Part shown: positions 31,701 through 39,403 of the stretch, piece by piece
Layout of the letters: the number at the start of each line of letters is the position of its first letter
Numbering within the stretch: position 1 is the stretch's first letter
Source of the DNA: Corynebacterium sp.
GTDB taxonomy: Bacteria > Actinomycetota > Actinomycetes > Mycobacteriales > Mycobacteriaceae
DNA length: 64,000 bases
Reading direction: 5' to 3'
NCBI GenBank assembly: GCA_030530875.1
Contig: JAUMUD010000004.1
Location: 38,628 to 102,627, forward strand
The notes under the pieces: generated by a model
Told to the model about the DNA's origin: nothing
Database searches by the model: none
The model's input: only the letters and a program-made list of their open reading frames with translations
Program-made: the position numbers and the translations under genes

Positions 31701-32088
31701 ATTCGCCAAAAGTTCCTGGGCTAACCCCGATTCGGGCCGCCAGATTCGCTATGTGGAGCGCGGTTTTGAAATTCGTCTCGGCAAATTTATGAATAAGGGA
31801 CGTATTGATGCCATCTTCCACGAGGGCGATGACCCGCACACTGGCTGGATTGTTGTGGACTGGAAGACCGGCCGTGTGCCAACTGGCGCGGATCGTGATA
31901 AGGTAGCAATTCAGCTCGCAGCCTATCGTATTGCGGCTGCACGATTCCTGAGTAAGGAACTCGGCATGCCTGTTGATTATCATGAGATACGAGCACTGTT
32001 CTACTATGTTGCCCACGATGTAGAACTAGAGCCTATGCATCTTCTTGATGCCGAGGAGCTAGCGCAGCTCAGCGATATTAATGATTAG
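28711..32088 (+). CDS. adnB: AdnB: helicase-nuclease subunit B of AdnAB
   Basis: The 1125-residue lead motor and second nuclease of AdnAB has a canonical Walker A (AGAGAGKTETM, about residues 50-60), the DEYQDTSYTQ box and TAVGDPMQAIYSWRGG. Motif V/VI helicase signatures follow (TAHSSKGLEWDVVCV, LFYVAATRSADKLMVS). The C-terminal RecB nuclease domain has GRIDAIF, WIVVDWKTGR and QLAAYRIAA. It starts 29 bases after adnA. It is the catalytically intact partner of the degenerate AdnA motor. Confidence 0.95.
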   Translation: MTNGNPIPSLGDPRDPKILATTYLGQAYAPNDQQAAIIGAPCEPMRVIAGAGAGKTETMAARAVWLVINEGIRPEQILGLTFTRKAARELGRRIRERLNNPNILKYFPELRETLAVINPSVMTYDSYFARLIKEYGLLLPTDVDRRLIGEAEKRILIRDHFASPETISDCGFKKVNLFVSAVAALQSELNTNMCTVEEAREETRAFILALPDIYEKDTRARAEIIAVQDKRLKLLDVVDKFNKFLEAEELTTFDIQTLQACQLLAKSEEPKVHELAKYRAVMLDEYQDTSYTQHTVLRRLFGGQQDHLATTAVGDPMQAIYSWRGGASENLINFTQDFRQTDGSPATAASLTTSWRNPGDVLDMANYTLRESGVTGVEPLQPRPGSGPGTVVIGKYDSLETEHAKIVDFIRTQYWEPKQAAESETDPEKKTKLENLTAAVLLRKNKDIMPIARALQEAGIPVQLPPECVTEFAEVKLLVDIATVANDPSDDQALLGLLSHPRFHIGALDILILQQRLEQLIVMYNQDAPSDRGLVDPEEYLNYAIESMKYNKKTMRMGLGDALADLGPKDEMGYSHEGYERLTRIQQMLRTIRQESFSRPLPELFMDIEKFLDLRVELLSSYDPDGQRVATGYLDEFYRIATDFSTIRGATLAHFLDYLEYAKENREISSSPGSVDPNSVQLLTAHSSKGLEWDVVCVPLADSRNYQRDKSRGSYLSSATMLPLACLHNAAGIVELANNHEKAKGKDVISEDFAITGDVAISDTRSIVGQAFLAAENAENVRLFYVAATRSADKLMVSWNMDEKTDGLPVLKHYAETHEVTQDIVEAPPVAPGANDPNINVDLQPAEWLVTYSDNLREEYAAGAQLITEANLERIDSNEQSLPGIWNREVTAVIEEFQREQSTDIDITLPSRFSTSDLVNLSKDRAAFLRNLARPVPLKPNRYAKQGTAFHSWVETQLTTGGGLWDSIDPDDRLEIGEDPAEYGELDDTQLNELKEKFAKSSWANPDSGRQIRYVERGFEIRLGKFMNKGRIDAIFHEGDDPHTGWIVVDWKTGRVPTGADRDKVAIQLAAYRIAAARFLSKELGMPVDYHEIRALFYYVAHDVELEPMHLLDAEELAQLSDIND

Positions 32089-32106
32089 GACTGAAAGGGG
32101 CCGATA

Positions 32107-33186
32107 ATGTGGTTCAACCCGCGTGCGAAATTCGGCAAGGTACACGAGAACCGTCTCGATAGTATGCCGGACCATGCGCTGACCCACATTATCAATATCC
32201 CCGAAGTCCAAACGGTAAGCCCCTGGACGCTCATTACGCGTCGTGTCGCCTACTCCGTTGTGCTACTCATCGCGGTCTCCGTGATTGTGTGGATGGATAA
32301 GGGTGGCTATTCTGAGGACCTTACCTTTATCGACGCTGTCTACTATGCGGCCGTTTCGCTCTCTACCACGGGTTATGGTGATATTACCCCGGTTACCCAG
32401 CAGGCTCGCATCGTCAATATTTTCATCATCACCCCAATGAGGATCGCCTTCCTGATCCTCTTGGTGGGCACGACACTGTCGGTTCTCACCGAGCAAACCC
32501 GCCGCACACTTATGATTCAGCGCTGGAGGAAGAAAATGCGCAATCACACTGTTGTTATTGGTTACGGCACCAAGGGACGCAGCGCCGTTTCTGCTTTGCT
32601 TGCCGACGGCGTTCCGCCAAACCAAGTTGTCATTGTTGATACGGATCAGCAGGCCCTGGAGCTGGCAAGCGGTCAAGGTTTGGTGACCGTTAATGGCTCG
32701 GCCACCAAGGCAGATGTACTCAAACTTGCCGGTGTGGCCCGCGCCAGGGCAGTGGTGGTTGCGCCAAATATGGATGATACGGCCGTGCTGGTTACCCTCT
32801 CTGTTCGTGAGCTTGCACCATCCGCCACCATCGTGGCCAGTGTACGCGAGAGCGATAATGCCCACTTGCTTAAACAATCTGGTGCCGATTCGGTGGTCAT
32901 CTCCTCCGAGACCGCGGGGCGTATGCTAGGACTTGCAACAGTCACCCCATCAGTGGTGGAAATGATGGAGGACCTGCTCTCCCCAGATGAGGGTTTCTCC
33001 ATTGCTGAGCGTGTAGTTGGTGAAGATGAAGTGGGCGCGAACCCACGCCACCTTGCCGATATTGTGCTTGGTGTGGTGCGCTCCGGTGAGCTCTACCGCA
33101 TTGACTCCCCTGAGGCCGAAGCCGTTGAGCCCGGTGACCGCCTACTCTATGTCCGTCGTGTGTTCCGAGAAGAGGTTGAAAACTAA
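32107..33186 (+). CDS. cglK: Potassium channel with RCK domain (CglK-type)
   Basis: The 359-residue protein has two transmembrane helices (about 46-64 and 104-126) around a pore loop with the selectivity filter TTGYGD (residues 87-92), then a cytoplasmic RCK/TrkA-N domain with the nucleotide-binding GYGTKG (152-157) and a TrkA-C domain. CglK is the K+ uptake channel of C. glutamicum needed at acid pH. It lies 18 bases after adnB and overlaps nothing; nudC follows after 1 base. An internal start for a free RCK domain is listed separately. Confidence 0.93.
   Translation: MWFNPRAKFGKVHENRLDSMPDHALTHIINIPEVQTVSPWTLITRRVAYSVVLLIAVSVIVWMDKGGYSEDLTFIDAVYYAAVSLSTTGYGDITPVTQQARIVNIFIITPMRIAFLILLVGTTLSVLTEQTRRTLMIQRWRKKMRNHTVVIGYGTKGRSAVSALLADGVPPNQVVIVDTDQQALELASGQGLVTVNGSATKADVLKLAGVARARAVVVAPNMDDTAVLVTLSVRELAPSATIVASVRESDNAHLLKQSGADSVVISSETAGRMLGLATVTPSVVEMMEDLLSPDEGFSIAERVVGEDEVGANPRHLADIVLGVVRSGELYRIDSPEAEAVEPGDRLLYVRRVFREEVEN
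32536..33186 (+). CDS. cglK: Internal translation start giving a free RCK domain of CglK
   Basis: Inside the channel gene ATG at 32536 (Met144, start of the RCK domain) is preceded at 6 bases by GGAGGA (32525-32530), the best ribosome binding site of this operon. Translation from here yields a 216-residue soluble RCK protein in the same frame. A separately translated RCK domain is established for C. glutamicum CglK and for MthK, where extra RCK copies complete the gating ring. Confidence 0.75.
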   Translation: MRNHTVVIGYGTKGRSAVSALLADGVPPNQVVIVDTDQQALELASGQGLVTVNGSATKADVLKLAGVARARAVVVAPNMDDTAVLVTLSVRELAPSATIVASVRESDNAHLLKQSGADSVVISSETAGRMLGLATVTPSVVEMMEDLLSPDEGFSIAERVVGEDEVGANPRHLADIVLGVVRSGELYRIDSPEAEAVEPGDRLLYVRRVFREEVEN

Positions 33187-33187
33187 G

Positions 33188-33958
33188 ATGTCCAAGGAAT
33201 GGCTTCCCGTAGATAATAAGCTGCGCTCTGTAGCCAGGGGCCATGAACTTGTCTGGATCGACGAATCCGAGATTCCCGCCGATGCCGGTGTTCGCGTCCA
33301 CCCTGAGGACCATAAGAGCTGGGGTGCGGTACGCGTCTCCAGTGAATACCTTGAGCATCTCGCCGCCACCACCGGTGGCCATCTCCTGATGCCCCGCGAA
33401 ATCACCTATTCGGACTATCCCGAACTTTATAAGGCAGCAGGGCAGTTGCGTAACCGCGAAATGATGCGCTTTGACCCCGCATCCGGAAAGCCCCTTCACT
33501 ATCCCAATGACCAGCGCTATGGTGTGACCGATGATGGTACCGAGGTCTTCCCACGCACCAACCCCTGCGTCATTGGCCTTGTTGACCTTGAGGGTACTGA
33601 TAAGACTTTGATTGTGCGCACCGCCGTGCATCCACAACGCTGGAGCGTGGTTGCCGGCTATGTGGAAAATGGCGAAACCATCGAAGAGGCCTTCATCCGT
33701 GAAGTTGCCGAAGAATCCGGTCGCCGTATTATCGATACCCCACAGTACCTCTTTAGCATGCCATGGCCATTTAGCTCCAGCCTCATGTTTGCCATGCGTG
33801 CCACCACCCGCGATGAAAATCCTGTTTTGCCTCTCGATGGTGAACTCGTCGACATGCGCTGGATCAGCAAATCCGAAATTCGCGACCCCTCATTTGAGAT
33901 GCCTGCCGGTGGCTCCACCGCCGGTATGTTGCTGCGCCTCTGGCGCGATGAAGACTAA
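33188..33958 (+). CDS. nudC: NudC-like NADH pyrophosphatase lacking zinc cysteines
   Basis: The 256-residue Nudix hydrolase would cleave NAD(H) or NAD-capped RNA. The Nudix box is GYVENGETIEEAFIREVAEESG, preceded by FPRTNPCVIGLV and followed by SMPWPFSSSLM, the equivalent of the NudC SQPWPFPxS motif. The usual four-Cys zinc ribbon between the N-terminal domain and FPRT is absent: the region reads FDPASGKPLHYPNDQRYGVTDDGTEV. ATG at 33188 was chosen over the upstream frame because it starts the NudC N-terminal domain right after cglK, as in Rv3200c-Rv3199c. Confidence 0.88.
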   Translation: MSKEWLPVDNKLRSVARGHELVWIDESEIPADAGVRVHPEDHKSWGAVRVSSEYLEHLAATTGGHLLMPREITYSDYPELYKAAGQLRNREMMRFDPASGKPLHYPNDQRYGVTDDGTEVFPRTNPCVIGLVDLEGTDKTLIVRTAVHPQRWSVVAGYVENGETIEEAFIREVAEESGRRIIDTPQYLFSMPWPFSSSLMFAMRATTRDENPVLPLDGELVDMRWISKSEIRDPSFEMPAGGSTAGMLLRLWRDED

Positions 33959-33972
33959 GTAAAGGACCCACC

Positions 33973-36027
33973 GTGCCAGTAGACCTAAGCCAACTAGACC
34001 CCGATCAGCGCCGGGCTGCCGAAGCACCCCGCGGGCCCGTCTGTATCCTGGCCGGTGCCGGCACGGGTAAAACCCGCACCATTACCTACCGCATGGCCCA
34101 CCTGATTGATGAGGGCTTTGTCTCCCAAAACCGCATCCTGGCCGTAACCTTTACCGCCCGAGCCGCCGAAGAAATGCGCGCGCGTCTCGCGCTTATGGGG
34201 ATCGACCGAGTGCAGGCCCGTACCTTCCACTCGGCAGCTCTGCGCCAGCTTTCCTATTTTTGGCCCCAGGTTGCCGGTGATATGAAATGGGAACTGGTCA
34301 CCAATAAATTCTCCCTGGTTGGCCAGGCCGCCCGCATGTGCAATTATGACTCCACCACTGAAGGCATTCGTGACCTTTTGGTGGAAATTGAATGGGCCAA
34401 GGCCTCCATGATTAGCCCTAAGGCCTATGCCGAAAAAGCCACCCAACTTGGCCGCGACCTACCCGCACCAGCTGACCGGATTGCGGTGGCCTACCACCAC
34501 TATGAAAAACTCAAGCGCACCCCGGACCTCATCCGCCTGGATTTTGATGATGTGCTGCTTCAAACCATCGCCGCCTTCGATCACTCCCCAGGAGTCGCCG
34601 AGGAATTTCGCGAGCAATATCGCAGCTTCGTGGTCGATGAGTATCAGGACGTCACCCCGCTCCAGCAGCGCCTTCTTGAGTGCTGGCTTGGAGAACGCGA
34701 TGACCTCACTGTCGTGGGTGATGCCAACCAGACCATTTACTCCTTTACCGGTGCAACCCCGAATTATCTTCTGGATTTCACCCGCACCTATGAGCACGCC
34801 ACCCTGGTGCGCCTGCAGCGTGACTATCGCTCCACCCCCGAAATCACCGAGCTCGCTAACCGTGTGATCTCCAAGGCCATTGGTCGCTTTGCTGGCACCC
34901 GCCTTGAACTTCAAGGCATGCGTGACTCTGGTCCCGAGCCCGAGTTCATTGGCTGCGAGGATGAACCAGCTGAGGCCCGCGAGGTTGCCCGTCGCATTAA
35001 AAAACTGCTGGATAAGGGTGTTCCTGCCTCGGAAATTGCCGTGCTTTTCCGTATCAATAGCCAATCGGCCCCCTTTGAGGCCGCCCTTGCCGATGCCGGC
35101 ATCCCCTACCAGGTTCGTGGTGGTGAAGGCTTCTTCCAACGCAATGATATTCGCCGTGCCATCAGCCAGCTTGTGCTCCTTAGCCAGCAGCTTGGCGATA
35201 CGCGCCGTGGCCCACGCCTCATCGAGCCCGTCCAATCCGCCCTTGTGCCTTTGGGCTATAGCTCGACCCCACCCGAGGGTGCTGCCGCCCGCGACCGCTG
35301 GCACGCCTATAATGCGCTCATCAATCTCATCCAGGAGCTTATCGACGCCAACCAGAACATCACCATGATGGAAGTGCTGGTGGAACTAAAAGCCCGTGCC
35401 GATGCAAAGTGCCCACCAAATATGGAAAGTGTTACCCTGGCGAGCCTCCATGCTGCCAAGGGTCTGGAATGGGATGCTGTCTTCCTTGTTGGGCTTACCG
35501 AGGGCTCCCTGCCAATCAGCCACGCTCTTGATGCCGGTAAGGACGCCATTGAGGAAGAGCGTCGTCTATTCTATGTGGGTATTACTCGTGCCCGTATCCA
35601 TTTGACCTGCACTTGGTCACTGGCCCGCACGGAGGGTGGTCGCCAAAACCGCAAGCGCAGCCGCTTCCTTGATGGCCTTGTTGCCGATGCAGCCCCAATG
35701 GAAGTACCAAAGCCAAAACGTGCCTATACCTGCCGGGTCTGTGGGGAAACTCTTAGTACCCCTACTGCCCGCATCCTTGGCCACTGTGAGGACTGCCCAG
35801 GCCACTATAATCCCGACCTGGTCGATGACCTGCGCTCCTGGCGCCTCAATACCTCCCGTGAGCTGGGTATTCCTGCCTATCAGATTTTGACCGATGTGAA
35901 GATGCTGGCCCTGGCTGAGCGCATGCCCTCAAGCCCTGCTGAAATGGTCGCTATCCCCGGCATTGGTCCTCATTTGATTGAGCGCTTTGGCCGAACCATT
36001 CTCACCATTATTGACGCCTATCGGTAG
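33973..36027 (+). CDS. uvrD2: UvrD2 DNA helicase with tetracysteine and HRDC domains
   Basis: The 684-residue superfamily I helicase starts at GTG 33973. Motor motifs are AGAGTGKTRTITYR, FTARAAEEMRARL, FVVDEYQDVTPLQ, VGDANQTIYSFTGA, SLHAAKGLEWDAVFL and LFYVGITRARIHL. A zinc-binding CRVC...CEDC follows near residues 580-600, then an HRDC domain (ARELGIPAYQILTDVKMLALAERMP-like). This combination defines the actinobacterial UvrD2, essential in mycobacteria. The gene ends 20 bases inside the convergent gene at 36008. Confidence 0.96.
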   Translation: MPVDLSQLDPDQRRAAEAPRGPVCILAGAGTGKTRTITYRMAHLIDEGFVSQNRILAVTFTARAAEEMRARLALMGIDRVQARTFHSAALRQLSYFWPQVAGDMKWELVTNKFSLVGQAARMCNYDSTTEGIRDLLVEIEWAKASMISPKAYAEKATQLGRDLPAPADRIAVAYHHYEKLKRTPDLIRLDFDDVLLQTIAAFDHSPGVAEEFREQYRSFVVDEYQDVTPLQQRLLECWLGERDDLTVVGDANQTIYSFTGATPNYLLDFTRTYEHATLVRLQRDYRSTPEITELANRVISKAIGRFAGTRLELQGMRDSGPEPEFIGCEDEPAEAREVARRIKKLLDKGVPASEIAVLFRINSQSAPFEAALADAGIPYQVRGGEGFFQRNDIRRAISQLVLLSQQLGDTRRGPRLIEPVQSALVPLGYSSTPPEGAAARDRWHAYNALINLIQELIDANQNITMMEVLVELKARADAKCPPNMESVTLASLHAAKGLEWDAVFLVGLTEGSLPISHALDAGKDAIEEERRLFYVGITRARIHLTCTWSLARTEGGRQNRKRSRFLDGLVADAAPMEVPKPKRAYTCRVCGETLSTPTARILGHCEDCPGHYNPDLVDDLRSWRLNTSRELGIPAYQILTDVKMLALAERMPSSPAEMVAIPGIGPHLIERFGRTILTIIDAYR

Positions 36028-36907
36028 AATCCACCGCTTCCTCCGCAAGGCGGAAGCGGGAGTAATTCTCCGGATCGTGCAAGACACAGGTTGGGTGTGG
36101 GCGAACCGCGGAATAATCCACACTGCTGCCATCCACCGCCACCTGGATAAGCAGGCCATCATAGAGTTCGCGCCTTTCCACACCGGGCGCATCAGGGAAA
36201 CCCAAAAGAGAAGAAACCACAGCCAAAGTATGGGAGAGCAATAACAGCCGTGCTGGTACCGGCAGGTTTTCCAATGATGCTGCGTACTGGCGGCGGATTT
36301 TGATCCATTCGGGGTCCGCGTCGCGTCGATAAAGCTCAAAGCAACTCAGACACGGACCCTGATGGCTAAAGCGCATGGGCCCAATGCGAATAAAGTGGCC
36401 AATTACTGAAACCGGAATGACCGTCATATCGCGGGAATGAATGCTCAGGAAGGCATTCCAATCAAAAAGGCCATCGTAGAAGTGAATATAGGGATCGGCC
36501 GGGTCAATGGCGGAGAGGAAGTGATTCTGATCATTGAAATGATCCGGCAGTACCACATGCATACCCATGGACCTGGCAAGGGGAGCAAACTCGCGGGCAA
36601 AAGGGTAGTAGCCGCCTAGGTTAATGGTGGAAATGGATGGTGCATCAACCACCACCCCAAAACCATGAAGCTCACCCAGGAGCTCCTGGGTATACGAAGG
36701 CTGCAACCCATAATTGCGCATGAAATCAGTGCAGTCCTTCATGCTTAGCGCCCTGCGTTGCAAAAGCTCGCAGAGGCTCAAAAAGCCCAGTACTGATTGC
36801 TTGCCAAGGGGACCGATCACCCCGGAAATATGGGCATCAGTACCAAACTGAATATAGCCATCACCACGAAGAATTGGGGAGGCAAAAGGGTTGAGACGAA
36901 CCTTCAT
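36008..36907 (-). CDS. Orphan TOMM-cyclodehydratase/E1-like protein (Rv3196-like)
   Basis: The 299-residue soluble protein resembles the leader-peptide-binding, ThiF/E1-like half of azoline cyclodehydratases. GPCLSCFELYRRDADPEW (184-201) with Cys186/Cys189 and HPTCVLHD (271-278) with Cys274/His277 would make the family's zinc site. An N-terminal winged-helix-like region precedes it. No YcaO, precursor peptide or export gene is nearby. It matches Rv3196, a conserved actinobacterial gene of unknown role, in place and length. It overlaps uvrD2 by 20 bases, tail to tail. Confidence 0.7.
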   Translation of the reverse strand: MKVRLNPFASPILRGDGYIQFGTDAHISGVIGPLGKQSVLGFLSLCELLQRRALSMKDCTDFMRNYGLQPSYTQELLGELHGFGVVVDAPSISTINLGGYYPFAREFAPLARSMGMHVVLPDHFNDQNHFLSAIDPADPYIHFYDGLFDWNAFLSIHSRDMTVIPVSVIGHFIRIGPMRFSHQGPCLSCFELYRRDADPEWIKIRRQYAASLENLPVPARLLLLSHTLAVVSSLLGFPDAPGVERRELYDGLLIQVAVDGSSVDYSAVRPHPTCVLHDPENYSRFRLAEEAVDSTDRRQ

Positions 36908-36977
36908 AAATCATGCTCCGTTCTTTCTGATATTATTGCACATAACAACGTTTAATGGGGGACATTAAGGAGAACCA

Positions 36978-37811
36978 ATGCATCCATATTGGGATTCAGA
37001 AAAAGTCGTGCGATCCAAACGGCGAAAGAAGACAGTTGGTGCACGCGTCAAAGACGGTGAACTCATTGTGAGCGTGCCTGATTGGTATACCGACTACCAG
37101 GCGGAGCGGGCCCTGGTGCAAATGCGCAATCAGATGGCCATTAAGCTCAATAAGAAATTCCCACCACTGGACCTAAAGAAGCGGGCCCAAACACTCAATG
37201 AGACCTTCCTTGAGGGGCAGGCTAAATTCACCGATATTTGGTGGGTCAATAATCAGAACTCGCGCTGGGGAAGTTGCAGCCCATATTCAGGCCGAATTCG
37301 TCTGAGTGCACGACTGCAATTCGCGCCGGGCTATGTGATTGACTGTGTGCTTATCCACGAGCTGGTTCACACCTTCGTGCGTGGCGGGCATAATAAGGAG
37401 TTTTATAAGTGGGCTCATAAGGCGCCACATTATGACCGTGCCCAGGGCTATCTTGAGGCCTTCGGCGTTTGGGCTAAGCGTGAGCCTATTGATATTAATG
37501 ACCGCCCGCGTGAACCCAATCGCTGGGAGGAACCACAGTCGCTCAAATATGATGAGGCTGCCTGCAACTGCCCCCTGTGCAGTGATGCCTATGATGTGGC
37601 GAAGAAGTACAAGGTCATGCATGAACTTGGCCTCTTTAGTGCCAAGCAGACCTTGGAGGAGATTGTCGACGAGGTCTTCTATAGCGAGAAGGGCATCTTT
37701 GAGACGGCCGGAAGTGATATGCCTTCCTATTTCCAAACCCAGGATATGGATGATTATCCGGAAGAAGATGTCACCTGGTACGCCCCTGACCCAATCGACT
37801 ATGGTGACTAA
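36978..37811 (+). CDS. YgjP/DUF45-type M48 metallopeptidase
   Basis: The 277-residue cytosolic protein carries a SprT/YgjP-type zincin: NSRWGSCSPYSGRIRLS followed by HELVHTFVRGGHNKEFY, where HExxH and the downstream His bind zinc. A C-terminal extension has CNCPLC (possible extra metal site) and a long acidic tail. Role unknown; the family is linked to ATP-dependent protease partners in some bacteria. A ribosome binding site AAGGAG precedes ATG. It is divergent from the cyclodehydratase-like gene. Confidence 0.88.
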   Translation: MHPYWDSEKVVRSKRRKKTVGARVKDGELIVSVPDWYTDYQAERALVQMRNQMAIKLNKKFPPLDLKKRAQTLNETFLEGQAKFTDIWWVNNQNSRWGSCSPYSGRIRLSARLQFAPGYVIDCVLIHELVHTFVRGGHNKEFYKWAHKAPHYDRAQGYLEAFGVWAKREPIDINDRPREPNRWEEPQSLKYDEAACNCPLCSDAYDVAKKYKVMHELGLFSAKQTLEEIVDEVFYSEKGIFETAGSDMPSYFQTQDMDDYPEEDVTWYAPDPIDYGD

Positions 37812-37818
37812 AAACTAA

Positions 37819-37857
37819 AAATGGCCTGGTACCACAATATGTGGTACCAGGCCATTT
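37819..37857. terminator. Strong bidirectional terminator
   Basis: A perfect 18-base stem, AAATGGCCTGGTACCACA with its complement, around ATA, between two convergent stop codons at 37811 and 37861. Short A and T runs flank it on both sides. Confidence 0.95.
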
Positions 37858-37860
37858 CTT

Positions 37861-39240
37861 TTAGTCTTGGTCTTCCTCGGATTCAGGATGACCGGTATCG
37901 CCCTGCTGGAGGAGATTATTAATCTCGGCAATGGGGTCGAAGGAGGATTCGTCGAGAAGCGAATCAATAAATGGTGCGCTATTGGAGATGTCATCATAGG
38001 ATGGCAGGAATTCTGGGTGATCCCAGAGGTGATCGCGGCGCTCCTGGCCAACAGCAGTATCAATGCGCTGCCACAATTGCTCGGCAGCAGCCACATCAGC
38101 CGAAGGCATATTTACATTGAAGAGAGCCTTAATCACATTGGTGAGCTCACCGCCGGACTTGGCGCGACGCTCCCATGCCGCCTTGATCTCATCGAGGCTC
38201 TTGACACGGCCACGAAGGGCATTATCCACCACCACATTCACCCACGCTTCAACCATGGTGAGCAGGTGTAGGAGACGCTGTGCGGCCTCGGCATTGGAAG
38301 GCTGGAATACCATCTCGAGAGGAACCTCGAATGGGCCAGGGGTGAAACTCTGCTCGCCTTCCTGGTTGTTCATGGCATTCATCAGGGCATCGTGCAGGCC
38401 AGAGCCATCAATATAGAGATTGCTCATGGTCTCCTTCCATGCCGAGAAGATATTCTCCTCGAGCCATGGGGCAGCGGCGAAAAGACGCTGGGTGGCAGCC
38501 TCACGAGCAGCCACATAGAAGAGACCCTCCTCGCGGTTGAGCTGGGTGCCCATGCGGATGCGGTCGAAATTGCCTGGCATGGCAATAATGCGACCTGGGG
38601 TGGCAAAAGGCAGGCCGTAATCCGAAAGGGAGAGGGTATTGGTGGCGAAAGTGGCCCAGGCCTGGGAGAACTGGGTAGTAAAGCCCATGGCTGCAAAGCC
38701 GCCAATCTGCACATTGGCAGCACCAATCTGTGGCATGCCTGGAATATTTGGCATTTCAGGGAGATTAGAGACCTTGGCTTCCTTGGCACCATCCCATACT
38801 GGGGTAGTGAGGCGCTCCCACTTATCCTGGAACTCCTCAATATAAGTGCGTGGGGAGATAGCAGTAGGGAGGCCATTGGTGGCGTCAAGAACGGTGGCGT
38901 CATTGAGCCAAAGCTCAGACATGTAGACGCTGTCGCGCACCACCGTGTCGGCATCGCGTGGCATCGGCTCTTCATAAGGGCTGAGAGCTTGGAGGGCCAT
39001 CTCCTTGGCAGTGCCCATGGAGAAGTCCTTGCCGCCACCAAATAGCATTTCGCCAAACTGGTTGACGACATCGCTCAGGCCAGCACCGAAGATATTATTC
39101 ATATCGCCGGCATTATTGCTGCCGTTGCCACCGCCCATGCCAAAGAGGAAATCAAAGGGCGAATTCTGATTATTGTTCTTTTCCTCGTCGTCATCATCGC
39201 GACCGAAGGAAAAACCAAATCCACCGTTATTCTTACTCAT
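37861..39240 (-). CDS. DUF2342-like zinc-dependent protease-related protein
   Basis: The 459-residue protein has a Gly/Asn/Asp-rich N-terminus (1-65, likely disordered), then the conserved DUF2342 core (WLNDATVLDATNGLPTAISPRTYIE, LYVAAREAATQRLFAAAPWLEENI, LWDHPEFLPSYDDI). The family is named a metallopeptidase or coenzyme-F420-associated hydrolase, but here the usual zinc His of REAAHxRL is Thr, so activity is doubtful. It is the homologue of Rv3195 and is divergent from the PDZ protease, as in mycobacteria. Confidence 0.85.
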   Translation of the reverse strand: MSKNNGGFGFSFGRDDDDEEKNNNQNSPFDFLFGMGGGNGSNNAGDMNNIFGAGLSDVVNQFGEMLFGGGKDFSMGTAKEMALQALSPYEEPMPRDADTVVRDSVYMSELWLNDATVLDATNGLPTAISPRTYIEEFQDKWERLTTPVWDGAKEAKVSNLPEMPNIPGMPQIGAANVQIGGFAAMGFTTQFSQAWATFATNTLSLSDYGLPFATPGRIIAMPGNFDRIRMGTQLNREEGLFYVAAREAATQRLFAAAPWLEENIFSAWKETMSNLYIDGSGLHDALMNAMNNQEGEQSFTPGPFEVPLEMVFQPSNAEAAQRLLHLLTMVEAWVNVVVDNALRGRVKSLDEIKAAWERRAKSGGELTNVIKALFNVNMPSADVAAAEQLWQRIDTAVGQERRDHLWDHPEFLPSYDDISNSAPFIDSLLDESSFDPIAEINNLLQQGDTGHPESEEDQD

Positions 39241-39403
39241 GACTATAAATTACCTATTTATTGCGCCTTTTCGCCACAAAATCCTGAACGCTATTAGCGA
39301 ACACGGCGGGGGTGTGGGTATTTGTGCAGGTGGTGGGAATATTTTGGGGATTCTGGGAGGATGCTTATCTTGTGCTAATACTGGCTCTGTATACTGTATA
39401 GGC

